Notes: a model not told the origin generated them from the letters alone. A DNA stretch of 64,000 nt from Plesiomonas sp051652165 (GCF_051652165.1 NZ_JBOFTR010000016.1:124001-188000), one strand, 5' to 3'; shown: positions 15,858 to 25,444, counted from the first letter of the stretch. Program-made: numbers and translations.

Positions 15858-17783
15858 TTAACTAGCCGAAACACAGCTTAATGAAAGCTCTGTATTTGAA
15901 AAAGGATGATTTAATATAAACATATTAATACCTTCCGCCGGTAAAGCTCGGCAAAAATGATCACCTTGTAACCAATTTGATGACAACATTTTACTCATGA
16001 TCACAAACTGCTTTTGTGTATTTATCTGATCAAAAATGACTTTAATATTCAGTCTGCGTGCTATTTGTAAAATACCACGCACTAAAATCTGCTGTTTACG
16101 ATTACGCATTAAATCAGTATATAACGCACAATCAATTTTAATAAAATCAAGCGATACCCGTTGAAAAGCGACCAACGATGCAGGGTTTCGGCCAAATCCG
16201 CCGAGTGCCAACTTGATCCCCATCGTATGCAAATTAAACAATACGGATATCATCACATCACTTGGATTTTCACCCTCAATTTGCAAGGTCAAACAATGTG
16301 CAGGCAGACTATAACGCATAAGTAATGACTGAATCAGAGCAGGTAATTCCGGATGCAATAGATAGTGGCTAATCGGAATACATAAGCTCAATTCCCGCTC
16401 AGGAAAATCTTGATGCCATTGGCGAAGTTGTTGACAACTTTTTTCTAACATCCAACAACTTAATGAGTCTGTTAATGCATTATTTTCCGCTAATTGCCAT
16501 AATTCACGTGTGCTTATCTGACCAAAACGAGGATGATACCAACGCGGATTTACGTCAATTAAATGCACATCATTCCCTGTGCAATCAAGAACTGGCTGAA
16601 AATGCAAATTAAGCACTTGATACTCAAGATCATGGCGCAGCATCTCAGACAATGCACGCAAACGCTCTGCTTTATGCGCCAATAATGGGCGTGAAAACGT
16701 CACGATACCGGTTCGGTGTTGCTGCTGCGCATCAGCTAATGCAAGCTCTGCACACTTAAGTAATGTTTCTTGACGACGCTGTGAGTTACTCACTGCGGCC
16801 CCACAACAAAAAAGTACCGATGTTCGTTGAGGTAAATGATCACTTAACGTGTGCAATTTTATTTTGAGTTGCTCAACAATCGGGGGTAAATCAGTGTCTT
16901 TATTTACTTTTAATAACAACGCAAATTGATCATCACCAGTCCGAAACAATTGACTCTCTGTCGGCCTCACCGCTTGTAAACTTTGAGTCATGATCCGAAG
17001 AACATGATCCCCAACGTCAAAACCAGAAACATGATTAATCATGCGGAAAAACTCTAGATCAAACAGCATCAACCCTATACGCTGTTTATCATAATGTATA
17101 TGTTGTAGTGTGCTAACCAACTGATTACGCAAAGGTAAATCTGTGAGTATATCTTGCTGGTTTTGTCGTTCAAGTCGGCGAGTTTGTTGATAGAAAAGAG
17201 TAAAACATAGCAATGCAAGAAAAAATGATATAACCAGTGAAATACCCAGTAAATGGCTTGCTAACACAGTGCTATTACTTCCGGTAAGTTGATAATAGCG
17301 ATATTCATGGAAAAATTGGTTAATTAAACGATCTAAACCACGGCTATTTTGCACAATTTTATGACGAATAGTTACAATATCTTGATCTGAAATAATATGC
17401 TGATTAAACAGAGGTTCAAGTGATTTAAAATCACGAAAATATTGTTGAAGAAATATATCAGCACCCAAAACTTGATCAATAGCTGCCGCCTCTTCTCCTT
17501 CGAGTAATACAGGAAAACGGCTCCACATTAACTCATAGCGCAAGTACATCTCATCTATATCAACCAAACCTGCTTGATATAACCGAAGCGCAGACTCTAT
17601 TTTCTGCTGCTCCATTTGTAACTGCATAAGCGCCCATGAACTATTCGAGTGTGTCACTTTCAATGAGCCAACACCAAGACTAAATAGCCCTAATGAAAAC
17701 ACCGCACTGATCACAAATAGCATTCCACTTATCACAAGCCATATATTGCATTTTTTTAACCAGGTCATCCCAACCCTCATCAT
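15858..17783 (-). CDS. Membrane GGDEF-EAL protein, both domains degenerate
   Basis: A 641-aa inner-membrane protein. TM1 spans about residues 12-38, a helical periplasmic domain 40-172, and TM2 175-198; then come a GGDEF-like domain (about 210-360) and an EAL-like domain (about 385-630). The GGDEF signature reads RTGDDQF (281-287). The EAL signature is replaced by IDVNP (409-413). The usual DDFG segment reads GGFG, and the metal-binding EGVE-type segment reads FDQIN. QGDHF near the end and KID are kept. It is therefore probably neither a cyclase nor a phosphodiesterase; a c-di-GMP receptor or scaffold role is inferred. It is 8 bases downstream of the small exported gene, in one operon. GTT-free start choice is uncertain: ATG 17768 has a better-placed AGGG. 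Confidence 0.82.
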   Translation of the reverse strand: MMRVGMTWLKKCNIWLVISGMLFVISAVFSLGLFSLGVGSLKVTHSNSSWALMQLQMEQQKIESALRLYQAGLVDIDEMYLRYELMWSRFPVLLEGEEAAAIDQVLGADIFLQQYFRDFKSLEPLFNQHIISDQDIVTIRHKIVQNSRGLDRLINQFFHEYRYYQLTGSNSTVLASHLLGISLVISFFLALLCFTLFYQQTRRLERQNQQDILTDLPLRNQLVSTLQHIHYDKQRIGLMLFDLEFFRMINHVSGFDVGDHVLRIMTQSLQAVRPTESQLFRTGDDQFALLLKVNKDTDLPPIVEQLKIKLHTLSDHLPQRTSVLFCCGAAVSNSQRRQETLLKCAELALADAQQQHRTGIVTFSRPLLAHKAERLRALSEMLRHDLEYQVLNLHFQPVLDCTGNDVHLIDVNPRWYHPRFGQISTRELWQLAENNALTDSLSCWMLEKSCQQLRQWHQDFPERELSLCIPISHYLLHPELPALIQSLLMRYSLPAHCLTLQIEGENPSDVMISVLFNLHTMGIKLALGGFGRNPASLVAFQRVSLDFIKIDCALYTDLMRNRKQQILVRGILQIARRLNIKVIFDQINTQKQFVIMSKMLSSNWLQGDHFCRALPAEGINMFILNHPFSNTELSLSCVSAS

Positions 17784-17791
17784 TTCAACAG

Positions 17792-18292
17792 TTAATCCTT
17801 AACCGCATGAATACTTCTGATTTGCCAAGCCATTTGAGCATAATATGTTGAGCTATGTAAGTTTGGGTACTTATCAAGCGGCAACACCAGCCAGATTGGG
17901 CCATTATCACGAATCCGCATCTCTTTACCATCAACATGCGTAGCAAGTATAGGATCATAAGGTGCTAATTCCGTAGGTGATAATGTAATTTGGTAACCAT
18001 TAATGGAATCGATCTCTATCCGGTCCGACTGTATCTTCCCCAACGCTAATATATCCGTAAGGCTAGGGCCACTAAATGTTCTGGCTTGCGTATGCCATGG
18101 AGTTGAGGTTGTAATTTGGTGTTGTGGAAGTGCATTTAATTGCGAAACAGAGAGCGCAATGGTATCAGTATGGTAATTGGTTAATGTTAATACTGTTTTT
18201 TCACTCTTTACCGGTTCAGCCATTTTATCTTGTGCATAATTTGGAAAACTGGTTAACAACATCAAAAAAGCTAACGCAAGCACCCTCGACAT
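17792..18292 (-). CDS. Exported protein, molybdopterin-oxidoreductase-like fold
   Basis: A 166-aa protein with signal peptide MSRVLALAFLMLLTSFPNYA. The mature part resembles the small periplasmic domain annotated 'oxidoreductase molybdopterin-binding' (VSQLNALPQHQITTSTPW, GPSLTDILALG, then NGPIWLVLPLDKYP). No catalytic Cys for molybdenum is visible in the mature region, so it is unlikely to be an oxidoreductase. ATG 18292 is supported by an AGGAAAGG region upstream; an ATG at 18328 and the longer reading from 18394 lack this. It is cotranscribed with the degenerate GGDEF-EAL gene and may be its periplasmic ligand or input; that is inference. Confidence 0.72.
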   Translation of the reverse strand: MSRVLALAFLMLLTSFPNYAQDKMAEPVKSEKTVLTLTNYHTDTIALSVSQLNALPQHQITTSTPWHTQARTFSGPSLTDILALGKIQSDRIEIDSINGYQITLSPTELAPYDPILATHVDGKEMRIRDNGPIWLVLPLDKYPNLHSSTYYAQMAWQIRSIHAVKD

Positions 18293-18496
18293 TAAGCCTT
18301 TCCTATTGAACGCGACAAAATCATACATGCACCTAACTCTCTTTAATTTCAGTAAAATGGCAGTACTGTTTGTGAAAGTATACAAAATAAGCAACTACGT
18401 AGTCATAAAGAGAGTCATTCTAAGTAAAAACAAAATGAATACAAATAGAACCCATTTTATTAATTATCAACTACATTAGTGATACATTTAACACCC

Positions 18497-19069
18497 TTAA
18501 ATTAAGGCATTAAGTTCTGTTAATGTCAGCACATCACGTCCATAACGTGCAATAAAACGAGGATAGAGATAGTCGGTAAAAACATCACGTGACACCTCCT
18601 GTGTTAAGAGCTTATTTCGCTCTTCTCGGCTTAATCCATATACCTCAGCATAAAACTCAACGGCTATTTTGAAGGCTACAGTTAACCCATATGTTCGTAT
18701 TCTGATTGTACGACGTGTATAACGGCCATCGCTATTTTTGTACGCAATAACAAATTGCGGGGAACACTCTGCACTGCGGCCTCGCCGAGGTGGAGCATAC
18801 TCAATCATTGCACGAAAATTATTTGCAATAATATTCTTCTTATTTTGATCTGGCTGAACAACCCGTGTCTCTTTTTTTACTAAGTTCACCGCTTCAGCTT
18901 CAATTCGCCATTGCTCATTCAGTTTTTTTGCTTCTACCTCTGCATTAAGGGCGGTATGCTCACTCATGCTAAAATATTTCTGACGGTATACGCCGTTGAC
19001 TGTCGTCACAACTCTATACCCAACAAATCCAGAGGGGTGGCAATTATCCTTGTAAAAAAACACAGCCAT
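18497..19069 (-). CDS. Unrecognised 190-aa protein
   Basis: I do not recognise this family. It is soluble, basic and without a signal peptide. Two segments share a strand-strand-strand-helix look: about residues 14-55 (GFVGYRVVTTVNGVYRQKYF then an Ala-rich helix) and about 103-145 (QFVIAYKNSDGRYTRRTIRI then a helix). That layout is reminiscent of AP2-like or Arm-type DNA-binding domains, but this is a guess from pattern only. It stands alone, with about 100 bases to the next gene on one side and 639 empty bases on the other. Confidence 0.65.
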   Translation of the reverse strand: MAVFFYKDNCHPSGFVGYRVVTTVNGVYRQKYFSMSEHTALNAEVEAKKLNEQWRIEAEAVNLVKKETRVVQPDQNKKNIIANNFRAMIEYAPPRRGRSAECSPQFVIAYKNSDGRYTRRTIRIRTYGLTVAFKIAVEFYAEVYGLSREERNKLLTQEVSRDVFTDYLYPRFIARYGRDVLTLTELNALI

Positions 19070-19708
19070 TTTAGATTACTCTTATGTGGTTTAAGGCACT
19101 AAACTTAGGTATGCCATTTAAGTTGATACTCAATAATACTGTATGCACAACAAATTATTGCCAATATTAATATACACTTAACATTTATTTAGCCCTTTAA
19201 CTGCACTTATTGAATGTTTTTTGTGCTAACTGACCGAAAAACAAGACATTTTGTTTTTTGTGGGATAGCCTAAATCAAAAAACAGACAGCACATATTTAG
19301 TCATCAGCACTACGACCAGCAAGTGTTCATAGCGTGGGCAGCCTCTACACTATATATGCAGCTTATTATGCTAACTCTATTTTTCCACAAACGTCCTGTT
19401 CCATTATAGCAATAAACACGGTAACGCTGCTGTTCTACATCTTAGAAAAATGCTCGCTTCACCTTCACGCTATTCTGATGATACTTATGCCTCATTTTCT
19501 AATGAACATCAGCGTATAGCCCTATATATGCAAAATTCGCAATGCGTTACAAACTACATATATTCGCTAATTTCAAAATATATGCAGGCAGTGTTATCTT
19601 TAAATTATGCTGTAGCGAGGCATTGATTATACCGTTTATAAGTCATTATCGCTAAAGCGCGTATAACATTAACATTACTCACTTAAATCAGTGTAAAAGG
19701 TTATTATT
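19070..19708. other. 639-base intergenic region before ybhL
   Basis: No credible ORF. It contains an A/T inverted repeat TGTTTTTTG (19252-19260) / CAAAAAACA (19276-19284). Divergent promoters for the 190-aa gene and ybhL must lie here, but I see no well-defined operator. Confidence 0.5.
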
Positions 19709-20413
19709 ATGAATCCACGCTCAAGCAATGTATTTTCCGAACGAGCAGGTCTGCGTGTACAGGCCTACCTGTCACAAGTGTATGGCTGGATGACTTGCGG
19801 CCTGTTGCTTACTGCGTTCGTTGCATGGTATGCCGCCAGAACACCTGCTGTTATCAACTTCATTTTTTCCAGTAAAATTACCTTTTTTGGTTTAATTATC
19901 GCACAGTTAGCACTGGTGTTTGTGCTATCGGGTATGCTGCAACGGCTGAGTGGAACAATGGCAACGAGCCTGTTTATGCTCTACTCCGCCCTAACAGGAT
20001 TAACCCTTTCCAGCATTTTTATCGCTTATACCGCCAGTTCCATTGCAGCAACATTTGTTGTCACTGCAGGTATGTTTGGCGCAATGAGCCTGTACGGTTA
20101 CACCACAAAACGTGATTTAAGCGGCATGGGTAACATGTTGTTTATGGCATTAATCGGTATTGTTCTTGCTTCACTGGTCAACATGTGGCTAAAAAGTGAC
20201 ACCTTGATGTGGGTTATTACCTATATTGGTGTAGTACTGTTTGTTGGCTTAACCGCCTACGATACCCAAAAGCTAAAAATGCTGGGTGAACAGATCTCAG
20301 AAGATGACCACGAGAACTTTCGTAAATACGCGATTGTAGGTGCATTAACTCTGTATTTAGACTTTATCAACCTGTTCCTGATGCTATTACGCATCATGGG
20401 CAACCGTCGATAA
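19709..20413 (+). CDS. ybhL: Bax inhibitor-1 family membrane protein YbhL
   Basis: A 234-aa, seven-helix inner-membrane protein of the BI-1 / YccA / YbhL family. The length equals E. coli YbhL, and long blocks are identical in sense: AQVYGWMTCG-type start, FVVTAGMFGAMSLYGYTTKR, TAYDTQKLK and LTLYLDFINLFLMLLRI. The family includes the FtsH-interacting YccA and proton-sensitive calcium-leak channels. The precise role of YbhL is not known. It is a single gene with its own terminator. Confidence 0.93.
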   Translation: MNPRSSNVFSERAGLRVQAYLSQVYGWMTCGLLLTAFVAWYAARTPAVINFIFSSKITFFGLIIAQLALVFVLSGMLQRLSGTMATSLFMLYSALTGLTLSSIFIAYTASSIAATFVVTAGMFGAMSLYGYTTKRDLSGMGNMLFMALIGIVLASLVNMWLKSDTLMWVITYIGVVLFVGLTAYDTQKLKMLGEQISEDDHENFRKYAIVGALTLYLDFINLFLMLLRIMGNRR

Positions 20414-20497
20414 TCACACCAGAATATGTAGGCTTAGCACTCCCTTAGAGTCAGTAACCGATGCAAAGCCACAAAATTTGTACAATTACCTACATTT

Positions 20498-20530
20498 GCC
20501 CCGATTAATCTCGGGGCTTTAGTTTTATTG
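20498..20530 (+). terminator. Terminator of ybhL
   Basis: GCCCCGA (20498-20504) pairs with TCGGGGC (20511-20517) around a 6-base loop, followed by TTTAGTTTTATT. It sits about 85 bases past the ybhL stop, within the 357-base gap before aspS; the rest of that gap shows only a small AATGCG/CGCATT dyad. Confidence 0.8.
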
Positions 20531-20770
20531 GGCTGCCGTTATCCTTTATAATGTCGCTCTTTTGTCAAAGGCCGCTCTTTGTAAAAGATCACAAGGCCGG
20601 TCAGTTTGCTCCGCAGTAATGCGCGTTTAGCAAACTCAGTATTGGTAAAAATAATCAGGCAGAGTCTCGGTGAGAAATGCGCAGATAACGCATTATTGCG
20701 GCGATAACACCCTGTGTAGTGGTGGTAGCACACTCCCGATACACTCTGTTTTACCAAAAGGATGTAAACC

Positions 20771-22540
20771 ATGCGCACCGTATATTGCGGACAACTTAAT
20801 CGCACCCACGAAGGGCAAGATGTTACCCTGTGTGGCTGGGTGCACCGTCGCCGAGACTTAGGCGGTCTGATCTTTATTGACATGCGCGATCGCGAAGGCA
20901 TTGTTCAAGTCTTTTTTGACCCAGACCACCAAGCGGCATTTGCACAAGCCTCTGAATTGCGTAACGAGTTTTGCATTCAGATTAAAGGGGTTGTTCGCGC
21001 CCGCCCTGATAGCCAAATCAACCGCGATATGGCTACCGGTGAAATTGAGGTTTTTGCCCAAGAGCTGAACATTATCAACCGTTCAGAGCCACTGCCTCTC
21101 GATTTCAACCAGACTAACACTGAAGAGCAGCGCCTGAAGTTCCGTTATTTGGATCTGCGCCGTCCAGAAATGGCTGATCGCCTAAAAATGCGAGCCAAAG
21201 TGACCAGCTTTGTGCGCCGTTTTATGGATGATAACCAGTTCCTTGATATCGAAACTCCGATGCTAACCAAAGCCACCCCAGAGGGCGCGCGTGATTACCT
21301 CGTACCAAGTCGTGTACATAAAGGTAAATTCTATGCTCTGCCACAATCCCCACAGTTGTTTAAACAACTGCTGATGATGTCGGGCTTTGATCGCTACTAT
21401 CAAATCGTAAAATGCTTCCGCGATGAAGATTTACGTGCTGACCGCCAGCCTGAATTTACCCAAATCGATGTTGAAACCTCTTTCATGAGCGCCGAGCAAG
21501 TGCGTGAAGTGATGGAGCGTTTAGTTCGCGAGCTATGGCAAGAAGTGAAAGGCGTGGATTTTGCCCCTTTCCCTATCATGACATGGGCAGAAGCGATGCG
21601 CCGTTTTGGTTCTGATAAGCCAGATTTGCGTAACCCGCTAGAAATTGTTGATGTAGCTGATCTGCTAAAAGACGTTGAATTTAATGTCTTCTCTACCCCA
21701 GCCAATGATCTAAAAGGCCGCGTAGCCCTGATCCGTGTTCCGCAAGGTGCACAGATGAGCCGTAAAACTATCGACGAATACACCCAATTTGTTGGTATTT
21801 ATGGTGCAAAAGGCATGGCGTGGATGAAGGTCAACGATCGTGCAGCAGGCCTTGACGGTGTACAGAGCCCTGTCGCCAAATTCCTGAATGCTGAGATTGT
21901 TGAAGAGATCTTATCTCGCAGTGGCGCAGAAAACGGCGATATTCTGCTGTTCGGCGCAGACCGCTGGAACGTGGTTACAGATGCGTTGGGCGCGCTACGT
22001 ATCAAACTGGGCCGAGATTTCAATCTGACCGATCTGAGTGCATGGGCACCGCTGTGGGTCATTGACTTCCCAATGTTTGAAGCCGATGACGAAGGTAATC
22101 TGGCTGCGATGCACCACCCGTTCACATCACCACGTGATATGACACCGGCTGAACTGAGTGCTAACCCTACCGCTGCCATTGCGAATGCTTATGACATGGT
22201 CATTAACGGCTATGAAGTCGGTGGCGGTTCTGTGCGTATTTACAACAGCGATATGCAGCAGACCGTATTCAGCATTTTGGGTATTAATGAACACGAGCAG
22301 CGTGAGAAATTTGGCTTCCTGCTCGATGCGCTGAAATTCGGTACACCACCGCATGCAGGTCTGGCTTTTGGCCTTGACCGCTTGGTGATGCTGATTACCG
22401 GTACCGATAATATTCGTGATGTTATCGCCTTCCCGAAAACAACGGCAGCAGCCTGTTTGATGACCGAAGCACCAAGCTTTGCTAATCCGGCTTCACTGGC
22501 AGAGTTGTCTATCAACGTTGTGAAAGCATCAAAGGAATAA
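20771..22540 (+). CDS. aspS: Aspartyl-tRNA synthetase
   Basis: Charges tRNA-Asp in the cytosol. It is 589 aa, a class IIb synthetase with an N-terminal OB-fold anticodon domain (about 1-105), a catalytic domain and the bacterial insertion domain (about 290-420). Motif 2 region FRDEDLRADRQPEFTQID and motif 3 GLAFGLDRLVML are visible, as is PQSPQLFKQ. The start MRTVYCGQL is the conserved one. nudB starts two bases after the stop, forming a tight operon as in E. coli. Confidence 0.98.
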   Translation: MRTVYCGQLNRTHEGQDVTLCGWVHRRRDLGGLIFIDMRDREGIVQVFFDPDHQAAFAQASELRNEFCIQIKGVVRARPDSQINRDMATGEIEVFAQELNIINRSEPLPLDFNQTNTEEQRLKFRYLDLRRPEMADRLKMRAKVTSFVRRFMDDNQFLDIETPMLTKATPEGARDYLVPSRVHKGKFYALPQSPQLFKQLLMMSGFDRYYQIVKCFRDEDLRADRQPEFTQIDVETSFMSAEQVREVMERLVRELWQEVKGVDFAPFPIMTWAEAMRRFGSDKPDLRNPLEIVDVADLLKDVEFNVFSTPANDLKGRVALIRVPQGAQMSRKTIDEYTQFVGIYGAKGMAWMKVNDRAAGLDGVQSPVAKFLNAEIVEEILSRSGAENGDILLFGADRWNVVTDALGALRIKLGRDFNLTDLSAWAPLWVIDFPMFEADDEGNLAAMHHPFTSPRDMTPAELSANPTAAIANAYDMVINGYEVGGGSVRIYNSDMQQTVFSILGINEHEQREKFGFLLDALKFGTPPHAGLAFGLDRLVMLITGTDNIRDVIAFPKTTAAACLMTEAPSFANPASLAELSINVVKASKE

Positions 22541-22542
22541 GC

Positions 22543-22986
22543 ATGACCTTTAAGCGCCCGGAATCAGTATTAGTGGTGATCCACTGTCCGAATACAGAGC
22601 GGGTGCTTATGTTGCAGCGCAAAGATGATCCGCAATTTTGGCAGTCGGTTACTGGCAGCCTAGAAGGTGATGAATCGCCGCAACAAACGGCACTGCGTGA
22701 AGTACAAGAAGAGGTTGCCATTGATATCCAATCAGAGCACTTAACGCTAACTGATTTGCATCATACCGTTGAATTTGAACTGTTTGAGCATGTCCGCCAC
22801 CGTTACGCGCCGGATGTCACTCGCAATAAAGAGCACTGGTTTTGTTTGGCATTGCCTTCAGAACGCGCGGTTGTACTGTCTGAGCACCATGCTTACCAGT
22901 GGCTACATGCACATGAAGCAGCAAAACTGACCAAATCATGGAGCAATCAACAGGCCATTGAACAGTGCTGTATCGCTTCAATGTAA
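22543..22986 (+). CDS. nudB: Dihydroneopterin triphosphate diphosphatase NudB
   Basis: A Nudix hydrolase that removes pyrophosphate from dihydroneopterin triphosphate, the second step of folate synthesis. It is 147 aa (E. coli 150). The Nudix box runs from about residue 36 (GSLEGDE) through ALREVQEEV. The C-terminus LTKSWSNQQAIEQ matches E. coli. It is coupled to aspS; a hairpin-capable sequence (CTGGGCA / TGCCCAG) lies at about 23012-23043 before yebC. Confidence 0.95.
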   Translation: MTFKRPESVLVVIHCPNTERVLMLQRKDDPQFWQSVTGSLEGDESPQQTALREVQEEVAIDIQSEHLTLTDLHHTVEFELFEHVRHRYAPDVTRNKEHWFCLALPSERAVVLSEHHAYQWLHAHEAAKLTKSWSNQQAIEQCCIASM

Positions 22987-23211
22987 TACGCGCCTAAGCC
23001 AAGCTTGCAAACTGGGCAGTACAATACACGGTATTTTGCCCAGCCTACCCAGTTATTGCGATTATAATCAATAACAAAGCGGGTAGCAGATGATAATAGC
23101 TGAGACAGCAATACACTAAGATCGGGTAGTTCGACACTGTATCAGTACTGTAAAATCGGTACTGCGAAAACCGAAATAGCCCCAAAATAAGATTAAAAAG
23201 CGGAGATTGTT

Positions 23212-23955
23212 ATGGCAGGTCATAGTAAGTGGGCCAACATTAAGCACCGTAAAGCAGCGCAAGATGCTAAACGAGGCAAAATTTTCACTAAATTGATTCG
23301 TGAGCTGGTTGTTGCCGCTCAAATGGGTGGTGGCGATGTTGGGATTAACCCGCGTCTGCGTGCCGCTGTAGATAAAGCACTCTCTAACAACATGACCCGC
23401 GACACTGTAAACCGTGCGATTGCACGCGGTGTCGGGGGTGATGATGATAGCAACATGGAAACCATCATTTATGAAGGTTACGGCCCAGGTGGTACTGCGG
23501 TCATGGTTGAGTGTCTAAGTGATAACCGTAACCGTACGGTATCTGAAGTTCGCCACGCGTTTACCAAAACGGGCGGAAATCTGGGTACTGATGGCTCTGT
23601 ATCCTACCTGTTTACCAAAAAAGGGGTGATATCTTACCCTGCAGGTTTGGATGAAGATACCGTTATGGAAGCGGCACTGGAAGCGGGCGCTGATGATGTA
23701 GTTGTGAATGATGACAGCACCATTGATGTCTACACCGCACCGGAAGATTTCGGTTCAGTCAAAGATGCATTAGATGCTGCCGGCTTAACCGCTGAAATGG
23801 CTGAAGTTTCGCTGATCCCTTCGACTAAAGCTGAACTGGATATTGATACTGCACCAAAACTGCTGCGCCTTATCGATATGCTTGAAGATTGTGACGATGT
23901 TCAAGAGGTTTACCATAACGGTGATATCTCTGACGAAGTTGCAGAACAGCTGTAA
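23212..23955 (+). CDS. yebC: YebC/PmpR-family regulator
   Basis: A 247-aa cytosolic protein of the YebC family: transcription regulators in some species, and TACO1-like factors that ease translation of polyproline stretches in others. The start MAGHSKWANIKHRKAAQDA is strictly conserved, as is EGYGPGGTAVMVECLSDN. A good ribosome site (GGAG) precedes ATG 23212. It is three bases from ruvC, in the E. coli order. Confidence 0.97.
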   Translation: MAGHSKWANIKHRKAAQDAKRGKIFTKLIRELVVAAQMGGGDVGINPRLRAAVDKALSNNMTRDTVNRAIARGVGGDDDSNMETIIYEGYGPGGTAVMVECLSDNRNRTVSEVRHAFTKTGGNLGTDGSVSYLFTKKGVISYPAGLDEDTVMEAALEAGADDVVVNDDSTIDVYTAPEDFGSVKDALDAAGLTAEMAEVSLIPSTKAELDIDTAPKLLRLIDMLEDCDDVQEVYHNGDISDEVAEQL

Positions 23956-23958
23956 CGG

Positions 23959-24480
23959 ATGTCCATTATTTTGGGTATTGACCCTGGTTCGCGGATCACC
24001 GGTTATGGTGTGATCCGCCAACAAGGGCGGCATCTTGAATACCTCGGTAGCGGATGTATTCGCACCCAGGTTGATGATCTTCCCAACCGCTTACGGCTGG
24101 TGTATGCCGGAGTCAGTGAAATTATTACCCAGTTTAGCCCTGATGTTTTTGCCATTGAGCAGGTGTTTATGGCTCGTAATGCAGATTCGGCACTCAAACT
24201 GGGGCAAGCACGCGGCGCGGCCATTGTTGCTGCGGTCAATAATAGTCTTCCTGTCTTTGAATATGCCGCTCGTCAGGTAAAACAGACCGTAGTGGGCACC
24301 GGTGCGGCAGATAAAGCACAAGTCCAGCATATGGTGAAAACCATGCTCAAGCTGCCCGGAAATCCGCAGGCAGATGCTGCTGATGCGCTGGCTATTGCTA
24401 TGACTCACGCACAAATTTGTCAGCATGCAGCAAAAATTATGAACCCTCGATTACAGATAACCCAAGGGCGTTTTCGTTGA
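23959..24480 (+). CDS. ruvC: Holliday junction resolvase RuvC
   Basis: A dimeric endonuclease that cuts Holliday junctions during recombination repair, working with RuvAB. It is 173 aa, as in E. coli. The acidic active-site residues are visible in ILGIDPGS (Asp7), AIEQVF (Glu66) and the DAADALAIAMTH end (Asp138, Asp141). It is coupled to yebC and followed by a 250-base gap carrying the LexA-like hairpin before ruvA. Confidence 0.98.
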   Translation: MSIILGIDPGSRITGYGVIRQQGRHLEYLGSGCIRTQVDDLPNRLRLVYAGVSEIITQFSPDVFAIEQVFMARNADSALKLGQARGAAIVAAVNNSLPVFEYAARQVKQTVVGTGAADKAQVQHMVKTMLKLPGNPQADAADALAIAMTHAQICQHAAKIMNPRLQITQGRFR

Positions 24481-24604
24481 AAGTGTCTGCAGATATTTGT
24501 ACATCACCTGATGACATAAGCTGCATTGATAACCTCAGTAGCATTAGCAATACCGATAAGATCACAAGATCTCGGTATCTGTAATAATAAAAGACTGAAA
24601 TGAT

Positions 24605-24632
24605 AAAAGGCTGGATATTTATCCAGCCTTTT
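24605..24632 (+). promoter_or_regulatory. LexA operator of ruvAB coinciding with a terminator-like hairpin
   Basis: CTGGATATTTATCCAG (24611-24626) matches the E. coli ruvA LexA box pattern CTGG-ATATnTAT-CCAG at nearly every base. It is the core of a 13-bp inverted repeat starting AAAAGG and ending CCTTTT, so it also resembles an intrinsic terminator for ruvC. A -10-like TATGCT follows at about 24640. SOS control of ruvAB is inferred from this and from family knowledge. Confidence 0.75.
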
Positions 24633-24731
24633 CGTTATGCTATGCTCAGAAATTACCGTATTGCATGCGATAATAAACATCACGCATAAACAGATCTATG
24701 CGCAGCAAAACATACAACGAGGAGATAATCT

Positions 24732-25355
24732 GTGATTGGTCGTTTACGTGGGCTTATCGTCGAAAAACAGCCGCCTGAAGTTCTTCTCGATGTCAGCGGT
24801 ATCGGTTATGAGGTCAACATGCCAATGACCTGTTTTTATGATCTTCCCGATATTGGTGCAGAAGCCACCCTGTTTACCCATTTTGTTGTGCGCGAAGATG
24901 CGCAACTACTATATGGTTTTAACAACAAACAAGAGCGTGCGCTGTTTCGTGAGCTGCTCAAAACTAACGGTGTCGGCCCAAAATTGGCACTGGCTATTTT
25001 GTCGGGTATGTCAGCAGCACAATTTGTTGGTGCTGTTGAGCGTGAGGATATTACCACGCTGGTTAAACTGCCGGGGGTCGGGAAAAAAACTGCTGAACGC
25101 CTGATCGTTGAGATGAAAGATCGTTTTAAAGGGATGGGCAGCTTTGATTTGTTCACTCCCCCTGATGAACTTGCCTCAGCAATTCACCACTCTCAGGCGG
25201 CTGTACAACAGGCGGATACCGAAGAAGAAGCTGCCTCTGCACTGATTGCGCTCGGTTATAAACCGCAAGAGGCCAGCCGTATGATTAGCAAAGTAGCCAC
25301 CCCTGAGGCTGACTGCGAAACCCTGATCCGTAACGCATTACGCGCGGCATTGTAA
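24732..25355 (+). CDS. ruvA: Holliday junction branch-migration protein RuvA
   Basis: A DNA-binding subunit that holds the four-way junction in a tetramer and loads RuvB. It is 207 aa (E. coli 205). It has an N-terminal OB fold, a helix-hairpin-helix pair (NGVGPKLALAILSGM and LPGVGKKTAERLIVEM) and a C-terminal RuvB-binding domain (ALIALGYKPQEASRMI). The start is GTG at 24732, with GGAG upstream; the MIGRLRG start is conserved. Confidence 0.98.
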   Translation: MIGRLRGLIVEKQPPEVLLDVSGIGYEVNMPMTCFYDLPDIGAEATLFTHFVVREDAQLLYGFNNKQERALFRELLKTNGVGPKLALAILSGMSAAQFVGAVEREDITTLVKLPGVGKKTAERLIVEMKDRFKGMGSFDLFTPPDELASAIHHSQAAVQQADTEEEAASALIALGYKPQEASRMISKVATPEADCETLIRNALRAAL

Positions 25356-25444
25356 TTGCCAAATCAATAGTACACTTGCATTATAGCCCTCTACTGCTGA
25401 TATCAGCCCTAACACGGGGCTGATAGATAATAAAAGGTTTCCGG

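Noticed and set aside
19334..19519. 61-codon plus-strand ORF in the gap before ybhL
   Set aside because: No ribosome site, low-complexity composition and no family resemblance.
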